Shown here piece by piece: positions 26,959-35,555 of a stretch of DNA of 64,000 nucleotides. Within the stretch, counting starts at the first letter, position 1. Each line of letters begins with the position of its first letter. The stretch covers positions 1,054,001 to 1,118,000 of the forward strand of contig NC_013192.1 in NCBI RefSeq assembly GCF_000023905.1, in the 5' to 3' direction. This DNA is from Leptotrichia buccalis C-1013-b. Its GTDB lineage: Bacteria > Fusobacteriota > Fusobacteriia > Fusobacteriales > Leptotrichiaceae. The notes under the pieces are model-generated. The model had not been told where the DNA came from, made no database searches, and saw nothing but the letters and a program-made list of their open reading frames with translations. The position numbers and the translations under genes are program-made.

Positions 26959-27663
26959 ATGAAATGTCAATATTGTGGTTCAGAAATTGAAGATACAGAT
27001 AAGGGATGTCCTATTTGTTGTGACACGAATTTAACTGAAGAAGAAACTGTAAAAGGAAAAGTTGAGAAAGAAAATGAAAAAACAAACGAAGAAGGGTTAG
27101 AAAATGATGAATCTTCAAATAAAAAAGAGAAATGGATAGCTGAATGCATGGAAGGGCATAAAACAGAAATAGACAAAGATGACAAGGAATTTTATTGTGA
27201 AGAATGTGAAGAAAATTATATAATAAGAGATGACGGAATATGTAAAAAATATCCAAAGAATCAAGCAACAGATGTGAAAGATGATCTAAATTCAGACGAA
27301 AAAACAAATATTACAAATGAAAGAGCAGTATTAAGCGAAAAACAGAAAAACGAAGAATTAATTTCTTTAATTTGGAAAAATAATAAAAATGAAGTTATTA
27401 AAATACCTAAAAAAGGTGGAACTATTGGAAGAGACGGAGATTACGGCTCAAGTTTATTTAATAGATATTATATGAATACAATATCTAGACAGCACATCAA
27501 AATAGAATTCAAAGGTGGAGACTGGGTAATTTCTCATCTCAGTAAAGTAAATGATACAGAAATAAACGGAAAAAAACTGGAACATGATTCTTTTCTAATT
27601 TTAAAAAATAATGATGAAATAACACTTGCTAAAAAGATTTCTTTCAGAGTGGAAATTAAATAA
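26959..27663 (+). CDS. Zinc-ribbon and FHA-domain protein
   Basis: A 234-residue protein with three parts. Residues 1-25 hold a zinc ribbon (CQYCG...CPICC). Residues about 58-95 hold a second Cys/His cluster ('CMEGHK', 'CEECEENY'). Residues about 145-234 are an FHA domain with the hallmark 'GGTIGRDGDYG', 'SRQHIKIEF' and 'NDTEINGKKL' motifs that bind phosphothreonine. FHA proteins read the marks made by Ser/Thr kinases. The kinase gene of this operon carries an array of threonine repeats, an obvious ligand candidate. It starts six bases after the coiled-coil gene and abuts the radical SAM gene. Confidence 0.88.
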   Translation: MKCQYCGSEIEDTDKGCPICCDTNLTEEETVKGKVEKENEKTNEEGLENDESSNKKEKWIAECMEGHKTEIDKDDKEFYCEECEENYIIRDDGICKKYPKNQATDVKDDLNSDEKTNITNERAVLSEKQKNEELISLIWKNNKNEVIKIPKKGGTIGRDGDYGSSLFNRYYMNTISRQHIKIEFKGGDWVISHLSKVNDTEINGKKLEHDSFLILKNNDEITLAKKISFRVEIK

Positions 27664-28242
27664 ATGTATATTGACAGAATACTTTATCCGATTCATACTT
27701 TAGGTCCTGGAAATCGAGCCGTTATTTGGACGAAAGGGTGCTCAAAAGGGTGTAAAAATTGTTCTAACCCCGAATTATGGCATATAGGAAAAGCAGCAAA
27801 GAGCAGAAGTGTTAAGGAATTATTTCAAATTATATTAAATATAAGCAGAGAAAATCGAATAGATGGTATAACTTTTACTGGTGGAGATCCGATAGAGCAA
27901 TTTGATGAACTGATTGAGTTTATTAAGTTGCTTAAAGAAATAACAAATGATATTTTGGTTTATACAGGAGATTATTTTAAAGATTTAAGTAAAAATAGAC
28001 AGGAAAAAATCAAAAAAAATATTTCTGTCTTAATTGATGGACCATATATACATGAATTAAATTTTAAATATGTAAATTTAAGAGGGTCAAAAAATCAAAA
28101 TATTATATACTTTAATAAAAAATTGAAATATAAATATAAGAAATATATGAAAAAAGGCAGAATGATACAGAATATAATTATGGGAGAAAAAATAATATCT
28201 GTAGGAATACACGATAGGCAGGAGGAAAGTAACAGTGGATAA
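27664..28242 (+). CDS. Radical SAM activase-like protein (NrdG type)
   Basis: A 192-residue minimal radical SAM protein. The cluster motif CSKGCKNC (CxxxCxxC) lies near residue 26 in the sequence 'VIWTKGCSKGCKNCSNPELW', and 'TFTGGDPIEQF' near residue 76 is the SAM-binding GGE/GGD-type motif. It resembles activating enzymes such as NrdG, which generate a glycyl radical on a partner. No glycyl-radical enzyme lies nearby, so the substrate is unknown. It starts at the base after the FHA stop and overlaps the next gene by 8 bases, so it belongs to this operon. Confidence 0.85.
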   Translation: MYIDRILYPIHTLGPGNRAVIWTKGCSKGCKNCSNPELWHIGKAAKSRSVKELFQIILNISRENRIDGITFTGGDPIEQFDELIEFIKLLKEITNDILVYTGDYFKDLSKNRQEKIKKNISVLIDGPYIHELNFKYVNLRGSKNQNIIYFNKKLKYKYKKYMKKGRMIQNIIMGEKIISVGIHDRQEESNSG

Positions 28243-30067
28243 AAGACCAAAGTGGCAAAAAGAACTTGAAAGTTTTAAGGGAATAAAATCTACTTTTATA
28301 ATTGAAGGAAATATAAATGATATATACCCTTATTATTTGGATGAAAATAGTGTTAATTATTTAGATTTAGATTTTCTTTTAACTCAAATGCTTAAAATTG
28401 ATGAAGAAAGTAAAGATAATGATAAATTAGAATATGATTTTGTATTCTGTAATCCAGTTTTAGGATTTTACAATAAAAGAATTCACACTAATGTAGCTAA
28501 TGTTTTGAGAGATTTCGATAAATCTGGTAATAATATTTTTAAAAAAGAAAAACCGAATTACATAGTAGATGATATTGAAAAATTTTCAGTTATTGTTAAA
28601 GAGGCGATAACAAGTAAAAAAGAAAAACCCGTTGCAGTAATTATCAATTTTGCAGCAAGATACATATCTTCACCCACTTCATTAGATACAAATGAAAATA
28701 ATATGTTTATAAATCTATTTGAAGCTTCAATGAACGCAAAATCAGTTAAAGGTTATTCAAATACTTTGATATTAGTAGTTGAAAAGTTTAACGACCTTCC
28801 TTCCTGGTTTTATTATAATAATCCTAATGTTAGAACTATAACGATACCTAATCCTGATAAGAAAATAAGGCTTAATTATATAGAAAAAAATTATAAAAAT
28901 GAATTAGAAAATAATATAAAAATTAAGAGCAAATTTATTGATAATACAGAAGGCTTAAAAAATAGAGAATTGAAAGAATTAAAAAATCTTTATAAAAGAT
29001 ATAATAGAAAAGACTCTGATTATACGTTACTGGATGCTTTAACGATGTATAAGTATGGTATCAAGGAAAATATGTGGGAAACAATAGATGAAGAAACAGT
29101 AAATAATCTTGAAAATAGTTTAGAAGAGAGAGTAAAAGGGCAGGATAGGGCGGTTAAAAAGGTAAGTTCGGTTATAAAAAGAGCAGTTACAGGAATGTCA
29201 GGGTTACAACATTCATCAAATGGAAATAAACCTAAAGGAATTTTGTTTTTTGCAGGTCCTACAGGAACAGGTAAAACAGAGCTTACAAAAGCATTGGCAG
29301 AAGTGCTTTTTGGAGATGAAAATAACTGTATAAGATTTGATATGAGTGAATATTCAGAATCTCATTCAGATCAAAAATTATTTGGAGCTCCACCAGGATA
29401 TGTAGGATATGAAGCTGGAGGACAATTAACAAACGCAGTAAAAGAAAAGCCTTTTTCGATACTACTTTTTGATGAAATAGAAAAAGCTCATCCTTCGATA
29501 ATGGATAAATTTCTTCAAATTCTTGAAGATGGAAGAATGACAGATGGACAAGGAAACACAGTATATTTCTCTGAATCATTGATAATTTTCACTTCAAATT
29601 TAGGGATAACAAAAAAAACAATAGATTCTTCTGGAAATGAAAGAAGAGAACAGTTGGTAAGCATAGATGAAACTTATGAAAGTATGGAAAATAAAGTTAT
29701 AAATGGAATAAAAGCTCATTTTAAACCAGAAGTAGTTAATAGAATAGGAAATAATATAGTTGTATTTGATTTTATAAGAGATGAAGTATCTCAATTAATT
29801 GTAAAATCACAAATAAAGAAAATAAATGAAAATATAAAAAGATTAAAAAAAATAGATATAGAAATTAGTCAAGAAACGTTAGAATACTATTATAAATTAT
29901 CAAAAGAAAAAAATGTACTTGAAATGGGAGGAAGAGGAATAGGAAATATGATTGAAGAAAAATATATAAATGAGTTATCTAACTATATATTTGATTCGAG
30001 AAATGAAAAAGGTAAAATAATTATTTATGTTGAAAATGAAAAAATAAAGTTTAAAAAAGGAGAATAA
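28235..30067 (+). CDS. ClpB-like AAA+ ATPase with a degenerate first half
   Basis: A 610-residue protein. The C-terminal half is a complete ClpA/B D2-type AAA+ domain: Walker A GPTGTGKT near residue 340, pore loop GYVGYE near 388, Walker B LLFDEIEKAH near 410, sensor 1 'FTSNLG' near 450 and the arginine finger in 'FKPEVVNRIG' near 497, then the C-terminal small domain. The N-terminal 270 residues resemble an AAA+ fold in outline ('FIIEGNINDIYPYY', 'VAVIINFAARYI') but have no Walker A, so it is not a normal D1. There is no ClpB middle domain. GTG start with GGAGG ahead. Such machines unfold or remodel proteins. Confidence 0.85.
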   Translation: MDKRPKWQKELESFKGIKSTFIIEGNINDIYPYYLDENSVNYLDLDFLLTQMLKIDEESKDNDKLEYDFVFCNPVLGFYNKRIHTNVANVLRDFDKSGNNIFKKEKPNYIVDDIEKFSVIVKEAITSKKEKPVAVIINFAARYISSPTSLDTNENNMFINLFEASMNAKSVKGYSNTLILVVEKFNDLPSWFYYNNPNVRTITIPNPDKKIRLNYIEKNYKNELENNIKIKSKFIDNTEGLKNRELKELKNLYKRYNRKDSDYTLLDALTMYKYGIKENMWETIDEETVNNLENSLEERVKGQDRAVKKVSSVIKRAVTGMSGLQHSSNGNKPKGILFFAGPTGTGKTELTKALAEVLFGDENNCIRFDMSEYSESHSDQKLFGAPPGYVGYEAGGQLTNAVKEKPFSILLFDEIEKAHPSIMDKFLQILEDGRMTDGQGNTVYFSESLIIFTSNLGITKKTIDSSGNERREQLVSIDETYESMENKVINGIKAHFKPEVVNRIGNNIVVFDFIRDEVSQLIVKSQIKKINENIKRLKKIDIEISQETLEYYYKLSKEKNVLEMGGRGIGNMIEEKYINELSNYIFDSRNEKGKIIIYVENEKIKFKKGE

Positions 30068-30072
30068 TCTTT

Positions 30073-30828
30073 ATGTTTAAATATTGCTCAAGAAACGATA
30101 TTGGTGTTTTATACGGTATTAATGATGATAAATTTATGATTAATGATGTTATTGTAGAAACTGGAGATTATAAAGGTGAAGCTGGAAATTATATAAGTGC
30201 TGTATTATGTGATGGAGTAGGTGGACAATTAGAAGGTGACAGAGCCGCTTTAGAAACTCTAAAAAATCTAAAAGAAATAATAAAAGAAGATGTTGCAAAA
30301 GAAGAAATTATTGAGAAAGTAAAAGAAACTAATGATTTAATAAGAAAGCTTCAAAAAGAGGAAAATAAAGAAAATGGACTGAAAACTACATTAGTTGGGA
30401 TTTATGCAAATCAAGATGTTTTTATATATTATAATCTTGGAGACAGCAGGGCTTACCGATATAGAAAAGGTTATTTTCAAAGGTTGACAAGAGATGATTC
30501 AAAAATACAAGATATGCTGGATAGGGAAATTATAACAGAGGAAGAAGCGATGAATCATCCTGAAAAAAATATAATCAATAAATGTATCGGATATTCAGAT
30601 GAATGTGAGCTTAATATCTATTCTTCAAATATTGGATTAATACCTGATGATATTATATTTTTATGTTCAGATGGGGTTACAGATGTTATTGATGACGATA
30701 CATTGAAATCAATTTTTGATAAAAAAGGTTCAATAGAAGAAAGCTTGGAAGAAATACATTCTCTTAGTCTAAAAAATGGAAGTAAGGATAATATAAGCTT
30801 AATTATAATCAAAAAGGAGAACCAATAA
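30073..30828 (+). CDS. PP2C-type protein phosphatase
   Basis: A 251-residue metal-dependent Ser/Thr phosphatase. The metal-binding motifs are 'AVLCDGVGGQLEGD' near residue 50, 'YYNLGDSRAYRY' near 118, 'FLCSDGVTDVID' near 197 and 'KDNISLIII' near the C-terminus; these are the PP2C signature Asp residues. It is the natural antagonist of the kinase encoded one base later. It starts five bases after the AAA+ stop, so it is translated from the same mRNA. Confidence 0.93.
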   Translation: MFKYCSRNDIGVLYGINDDKFMINDVIVETGDYKGEAGNYISAVLCDGVGGQLEGDRAALETLKNLKEIIKEDVAKEEIIEKVKETNDLIRKLQKEENKENGLKTTLVGIYANQDVFIYYNLGDSRAYRYRKGYFQRLTRDDSKIQDMLDREIITEEEAMNHPEKNIINKCIGYSDECELNIYSSNIGLIPDDIIFLCSDGVTDVIDDDTLKSIFDKKGSIEESLEEIHSLSLKNGSKDNISLIIIKKENQ

Positions 30829-30829
30829 A

Positions 30830-33800
30830 ATGAGTGATAATAACAGAATACCAACAATGCCACAAAATGAAACTATTGAGAGAAGTGCAACAGTACCACA
30901 AAATGGAACTATTGAAAGAAGCGCAACAGTACCACAGAATGAAAACATTGAAAGAAATTCAACAGTGCCGCAAAATATAGATGCTGAAAGAGAATCTACG
31001 GTGCCACAAAATGATTTTAATAATATAAGAAATGAAGAAATAGATTTAGATGGAGAAAAAACTTATATTTCTGATAATGGACGTTTAACTTTAAAAATAA
31101 AAGATACAGATGAAATAAAAGTAAAAAGTGGAGAATCAAGACTTTTTAAAAATAAAGTTTATAATAATGAGGGAAAAGAAGTAGAAGTACTAATAAAAAT
31201 TCTTAAAAATATAGATATAGAATCTGATGCTAAAAAATTAGAGAATAGAAAAAAGATTCTTAAGTTAGTATATAAAAAAGGAAAAGAAGTAGAGAAAAAT
31301 AATTTAGCTAGAGTTATATCTTATGGAAAAGTCATTACAGAAAAAAATCATGAATATTTTGCAGAAGTTTATCGATATTATTCAGGTGGAGATTTGTTTA
31401 ATAAAGCACCTTTAAAATATGAAGAACTAGAAAAAAATGTAATTCCTTCACTACTTAAAGCTTTGAGATATCTACATAGCCATAATATAGTTCATAGAGA
31501 TATAAAACCTGAAAATATTTATATTGATGATAAAGGGAAAATATACTTAGGAGATTTTGGAATAGCACGTTATATAGAAAGTAATATAGATTATGATGAA
31601 AAAAAATTTGGAACTTTAGGATATGCTGCACCAGAGTTATTACTTCCTAATACAGGAAGAGTTAAAAAAGAATCTGATTATTATTCATTAGGACAGACAT
31701 TGTATACTTTATTTACAAAAAAATTAATGTATGAGTCTGTTAAAGATAAAAAATTACTTAATGATGATATGATGAGTGATAAATATTATGGATTGTCAAG
31801 ATTAAATGAACATAAGTTATTTGAAGCTTTAATAAGAGGGCTGTTAAAATATTCTCCTGCAGATAGATTTAATGATAAACATATAGAAAGATTTTTAAAG
31901 GGAGATAATACTTTAAAAAGAGAAGTAAAAATGGAAGAAGAGGGTAATTTTGATTTTCCTTTAAGGATCTATGGAAAAACTCTTTGGTCTAAAAATGAAA
32001 TGTATGACTTCTTAATTCAAAATAAAGATAAAGCAGACGAGATATTAAATAATGAGTTTCTTTCGCAAAATTTTGAAAAAAATAATATGCTGTATGATGC
32101 AAAAAAAATGTCAGATATAGAAAGATTATATTTAACTGGAGATAATTTCGAGAAAAAATATCAACTTTTTGAATTATATAAATTTTTAAAAGATGAATAT
32201 ATATTTGTATGGGGAAATGAAGAAATAAAAAACTATAAACAAATTCCCTTTATTCCACATCAAGAGTTAAAACGTCTTCTTCAAAGAGGAGCTATACAAG
32301 AATTTTTAACAAAATCAGAATTTGATACTAAATTCATAGAAAGACTTGAAGAAATCAAGAATTATAAAAGTATACTAATAGCTTTTATATTAATAATTTG
32401 TTTTGATCCTGATAATAATGGAAAAAATGTAAAAGAATATACATATCGAAGAAAAGATTTTAATGATTTAATCAAAGAATGGATTAATAATAAAAATGAG
32501 GCATTGACACCATTATTAGCTTTATTGTATATTAATGGATATGATGTGGATATAAATGAAAATAGCTTTAATATGTTGAAATTTTTAATGGCACTTGAGA
32601 AAGAAGCAAAAGAAGATGAAGTCAAATTAAAAATAAGGGAAAAATTTTTAGAAAGAAACATAAACAATATTAATTACAAATATAACAAATTAAAAACCGT
32701 AATAAATGACATTAATAGCTCTAAATATGAAGCAACTGGTTTAGAATCACAAGAAATATTAGATAATATTTGTAATTGCCAAATTTTTCTAGAAAAAATG
32801 GATATAAACGAAATAATGAGAACCATTAATAATTTTGAAAATAAGTATCAAGAATTTGAAAGAAGATTTGAAAATAACCCATATAGTGTAATAATGAAAT
32901 CTTATCCTGAAGATGTAATTGTAACAAGACATTATAGCAAATATCCCCAAAATATAGAATTAAGAAAATACAATGAAGATTTTAAAAAAGAAGTCTCTGA
33001 AAAAAAATTATCATTGAAAAATTTAACAAAATATCTGGGAAATGTCAGAATAGCACCATTCTATTTAGCTTCGATAATATCATTCATTTTAGGGTATGTC
33101 TTTAGTATAAATAATTTGTATGCTAATATTGAAAATGTGGGAATAAGAGATATTCTTCCAACATTTCAGTATTTATTTTATGGAATAGGAGTATATTTTA
33201 TAATTAAAGCTGTAACTTTTACAATATTACAGATGAGTACAGATTATAAAGTCATTGAAAGAGAATATGATATTCTTTTTGAGAGAACTTTTGGAAATGA
33301 TTATGAAAAAAATATAGATCGAATATCTGATTTAATTCATAGACAAGCACAAGGAAAATTTGAGGAAGATTATTCTGAAGCTGAGAAAAAATTATATGAA
33401 TTAGCTAAAAAGTATGGTCAATCTGTCGATAATTATAAAAAAATAAGAAAAATAATAGAAAAAATACAGCATGTACTTCCAGTGTTATCTATGACGTCAA
33501 TATTGTTTTTTACGTTTAAGAATCTTGATATTTTTGCTAATGAGTATTTCTTCTTTAAAATGTACTGTTATCTTCTATTTCTTGCAACAATATATATATT
33601 TGCAATAGAGACGCACATAGACACTTACTTTTCATATTCAGTAAAAATATGGTCAACATTATCAATAATTTCAATAATTGGAGTCTATACTTATAACCGT
33701 TCAATTGAATACACTTTAAACTCTTTAATTCCTTGCGGAATAGCAGTAGTACTTTTTGCGATGCTATGGAAGAATATTGAAAAAATTATTGAATCTATTG

Positions 33801-34150
33801 ATACAAGTACTATAAAAGGTGTATTATTTTACATTATGTTAATTCCTGGAATTTTAGTTCCGCTTAGTTTACTAACTACGTCTCAACAAATAGGATGGTT
33901 TTATTTTTCTTTATTATTAGCAGTGCCAGCTGCGATTGGAATGTTTTTAAACAGTGGTAATCTTTTTTCAGGATATGTTTTATATAAAATACCATTTGCA
34001 TTATTGGGATATTCTTTAATAGGAATGACTCAAACTTCGATGTTTAGTTTAACGGGAATTTTCAATGGATTTATAGTACTTCTTTTAGGAGATGTCTTAG
34101 TAGTGATTGTTCTGATGATTCTGTTTGGAGTAATTGCATCAATCTTTTAA
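30830..34150 (+). CDS. Membrane Ser/Thr protein kinase with Thr-repeat N-terminus
   Basis: An 1106-residue kinase. Residues 6-61 hold five 12-residue repeats with Thr at exactly 9, 21, 33, 45 and 57, each followed by V/M-P-Q-N. The Hanks-type kinase domain covers about 85-345: Lys in 'VEVLIKILKN', HRDIKPEN near 221, GDFGIAR near 242 and 'GTLGYAAPELL' near 261. Then comes an approximately 390-residue helical region with no recognised domain, a first pair of membrane helices near 745-795, a soluble loop and about seven more membrane helices from 880 to the end. The Thr repeats look like autophosphorylation sites for the FHA protein. It starts one base after the phosphatase stop. Confidence 0.92.
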   Translation: MSDNNRIPTMPQNETIERSATVPQNGTIERSATVPQNENIERNSTVPQNIDAERESTVPQNDFNNIRNEEIDLDGEKTYISDNGRLTLKIKDTDEIKVKSGESRLFKNKVYNNEGKEVEVLIKILKNIDIESDAKKLENRKKILKLVYKKGKEVEKNNLARVISYGKVITEKNHEYFAEVYRYYSGGDLFNKAPLKYEELEKNVIPSLLKALRYLHSHNIVHRDIKPENIYIDDKGKIYLGDFGIARYIESNIDYDEKKFGTLGYAAPELLLPNTGRVKKESDYYSLGQTLYTLFTKKLMYESVKDKKLLNDDMMSDKYYGLSRLNEHKLFEALIRGLLKYSPADRFNDKHIERFLKGDNTLKREVKMEEEGNFDFPLRIYGKTLWSKNEMYDFLIQNKDKADEILNNEFLSQNFEKNNMLYDAKKMSDIERLYLTGDNFEKKYQLFELYKFLKDEYIFVWGNEEIKNYKQIPFIPHQELKRLLQRGAIQEFLTKSEFDTKFIERLEEIKNYKSILIAFILIICFDPDNNGKNVKEYTYRRKDFNDLIKEWINNKNEALTPLLALLYINGYDVDINENSFNMLKFLMALEKEAKEDEVKLKIREKFLERNINNINYKYNKLKTVINDINSSKYEATGLESQEILDNICNCQIFLEKMDINEIMRTINNFENKYQEFERRFENNPYSVIMKSYPEDVIVTRHYSKYPQNIELRKYNEDFKKEVSEKKLSLKNLTKYLGNVRIAPFYLASIISFILGYVFSINNLYANIENVGIRDILPTFQYLFYGIGVYFIIKAVTFTILQMSTDYKVIEREYDILFERTFGNDYEKNIDRISDLIHRQAQGKFEEDYSEAEKKLYELAKKYGQSVDNYKKIRKIIEKIQHVLPVLSMTSILFFTFKNLDIFANEYFFFKMYCYLLFLATIYIFAIETHIDTYFSYSVKIWSTLSIISIIGVYTYNRSIEYTLNSLIPCGIAVVLFAMLWKNIEKIIESIDTSTIKGVLFYIMLIPGILVPLSLLTTSQQIGWFYFSLLLAVPAAIGMFLNSGNLFSGYVLYKIPFALLGYSLIGMTQTSMFSLTGIFNGFIVLLLGDVLVVIVLMILFGVIASIF

Positions 34151-34189
34151 ATAATCTAAAAAATTTTTATTAAATTTTGAAAAATATAG

Positions 34190-34237
34190 TGGAAAAGATA
34201 TAGTAACGAATATTTCTATACTTTTCCATAATTTTTT
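34190..34237 (+). terminator. Terminator of the kinase operon
   Basis: TGGAAAAGATATAG/CTATACTTTTCCA hairpin (13 pairs with one bulge) followed by TAATTTTTTT, 40 bases after the kinase stop. Confidence 0.85.
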
Positions 34238-34243
34238 TATAAA

Positions 34244-34276
34244 ATAAAAACCCCTGAAAACCAGTGTTTCCAAGGG
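34244..34276 (-). terminator. rpsI terminator
   Basis: On the minus strand CCCTTGGAAAC...GTTTTCAGGGG followed by TTTTTATTTT, just after rpsI and back-to-back with the kinase terminator. Confidence 0.75.
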
Positions 34277-34293
34277 CATATAAAATAATACAA

Positions 34294-34692
34294 TTATCTT
34301 TTTGAGAATTGTGGGCTTCTTCTTGCTTTCTTTTTCCCGTATTTTTTTCTTTCAACCATTCTTGAATCTCTTGTTAAGAATCCTGCTTCTTTTAAAGCTC
34401 CTCTTAATTCAGCATCAGCTACTAATAAAGCTCTTGAAACACCATGTCTAATTGCTCCTGCTTGTCCAGTGTTTCCTCCACCAATTACATTAACTTTTAC
34501 TCCGTATTTGTTTAAAGTTTCTGTTAATTCCAATGGTTGTTCTACTATTTTAGCCAAGATTTCTCTTCCACCAAAATATTCTCTCATATCTTTTCCATTT
34601 ATTGTTACTCCAGTTTCACCTGGTACTAATCTTACTCTTGCTACTGAAGTTTTTCTTCTTCCAGTTCCTAAATATTGAATTTTTTCTGCCAC
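34294..34692 (-). CDS. rpsI: Ribosomal protein uS9
   Basis: A 132-residue small-subunit protein with the standard opening '[14 protein letters not shown]', the central '[19 protein letters not shown]' and the C-terminal '[17 protein letters not shown]' tail whose last Lys-Arg contacts the P-site tRNA. It follows rplM by 13 bases, the conserved arrangement, and has its own terminator. Confidence 0.98.
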   Translation of the reverse strand: MAEKIQYLGTGRRKTSVARVRLVPGETGVTINGKDMREYFGGREILAKIVEQPLELTETLNKYGVKVNVIGGGNTGQAGAIRHGVSRALLVADAELRGALKEAGFLTRDSRMVERKKYGKKKARRSPQFSKR

Positions 34693-34705
34693 GAAAATTT
34701 ACCTC

Positions 34706-35140
34706 CTATAACTCTATTCTTTCTGGTTTTTGTGCTGTATGCGTATGTTCTGTTCCTGTGAATAATCTCAATCTGTTAATCATTTGGCTTCCTAATTTGT
34801 TTTTAGGTAACATTCTTTCTACAGCTTTTCTGATTACTTCAGTAGGTTGTTTTTGTAACATTTCTTCTAAATTTCTTACTTTCAATCCACCTGGATATCC
34901 ACTATGTCTGTAATATTTTTTGTCTAATAATTTGTTCCCTGTTACAGCAATTTTATCAGCGTTCAATACGATAACAAAATCTCCTCCATCAACGTGTGGT
35001 GTGTAACTTGGTTTATGTTTACCCATTAATCTAACTGCGATTTCAGTAGCTAGTTTTCCAAGTACTTTTCCTTCTGCGTCTATCTCATACCAGTTTCTTA
35101 CAACTTCTTCTTTTTTTTGCATTACAGTGTATTTACTCAC
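34706..35140 (-). CDS. rplM: Ribosomal protein uL13
   Basis: A 144-residue large-subunit protein, with 'WYEIDAEGKVLGKLATEIA' and 'LMGKHKPSYTPHVDGGDFV' in their normal places and 'MLPKNKLGSQMINRLRLF' near the end. GTG start with an AGGAGGA ribosome site. First gene of the rplM-rpsI operon, behind a near-perfect promoter. Confidence 0.98.
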   Translation of the reverse strand: MSKYTVMQKKEEVVRNWYEIDAEGKVLGKLATEIAVRLMGKHKPSYTPHVDGGDFVIVLNADKIAVTGNKLLDKKYYRHSGYPGGLKVRNLEEMLQKQPTEVIRKAVERMLPKNKLGSQMINRLRLFTGTEHTHTAQKPERIEL

Positions 35141-35149
35141 TTTGTTTCC

Positions 35150-35206
35150 TCCTGTTTTTATTCTCTATTTTATAGAATAACGGTCCTTTGTGGGAAAGGC
35201 TCATAT
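35150..35206 (-). promoter_or_regulatory. Possible L13-type ribosomal leader
   Basis: The transcript before rplM can form CCTTT-cccac-AAAGG and then TTATTCT/AGAGAATAA, two stems just ahead of the ribosome site. rplM leaders of this kind bind L13 in other Firmicutes-like bacteria. I infer the role from position; a covariance search would be needed. Confidence 0.4.
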
Positions 35207-35212
35207 TAGTTA

Positions 35213-35241
35213 ATTATATATTATTTCCTTTTACTTGTCAA
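35213..35241 (-). promoter_or_regulatory. rplM-rpsI promoter
   Basis: TTGACA (35241-35236), a 17-base spacer and TATAAT (35218-35213): both boxes match consensus exactly. It lies about 73 bases upstream of rplM. Confidence 0.9.
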
Positions 35242-35340
35242 GTGAATTTCCTTGATATTTTTCCATTTGAAGAAATTTAAAAGATTTTATTCATAAAAAA
35301 TACCATTTTTACTTTTAATCCTTGTAAAATTCAATAGATA

Positions 35341-35439
35341 TGTTCGACAACCTAAATTTTTTATTTATACAAGGGGTCAAGACCCCTTGCTTCAGAATAT
35401 TTGTTTTATTAAATTCTAAATACATATTACTGTCAGACA
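35341..35439 (-). repeat. MITE-like element, copy A
   Basis: About 99 bp, with near-inverted ends (TGTTCGACAAC and TGTCTGACAGT) and a central 20-bp palindrome CAAGGGGTCAAGACCCCTTG at 35370-35389. Copy B at 39298-39394 is about 85 percent alike by eye, in the opposite orientation. It contains no frame for a transposase. It lies in the gene-free stretch 35242-35554. Confidence 0.7.
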
Positions 35440-35532
35440 GATTTTGCATATTTATAGTAAAACTGACTTAAAACCAAACTCAAAAGCTACGACTATTTTA
35501 CCCAAACCCTAAATTTATATGATTTTTAATAG

Positions 35533-35555
35533 TTCTATTTTAAATGGGTTCGAGT
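35533..35555 (-). repeat. 23-bp dispersed repeat, copy 1
   Basis: On the minus strand ACTCGAACCCATTTAAAATAGAA (shown as 12 + 11: ACTCGAACCCAT, TTAAAATAGAA). It matches 51725-51747 at 22 of 23 positions. It touches the end of the nucleotidyltransferase gene. Confidence 0.5.

Noticed and set aside
25519-34150. The FHA/kinase/phosphatase/ClpB-like genes as a type VI secretion cluster
   Set aside because: T6SS clusters do carry FHA, kinase, phosphatase and ClpV, but no TssB/C, TssJ-M, Hcp or VgrG gene is present and the AAA+ protein lacks the ClpV layout.
34294-35140. Plus-strand frames over rplM and rpsI
   Set aside because: They are antisense shadows of highly conserved ribosomal protein genes.
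35340-35445. CAAGGGGTC..GACCCCTTG hairpin as a simple terminator
   Set aside because: The same sequence with matching flanks of about 40 bases on both sides recurs at 39298, so it is a repeat element; termination may be a side effect.
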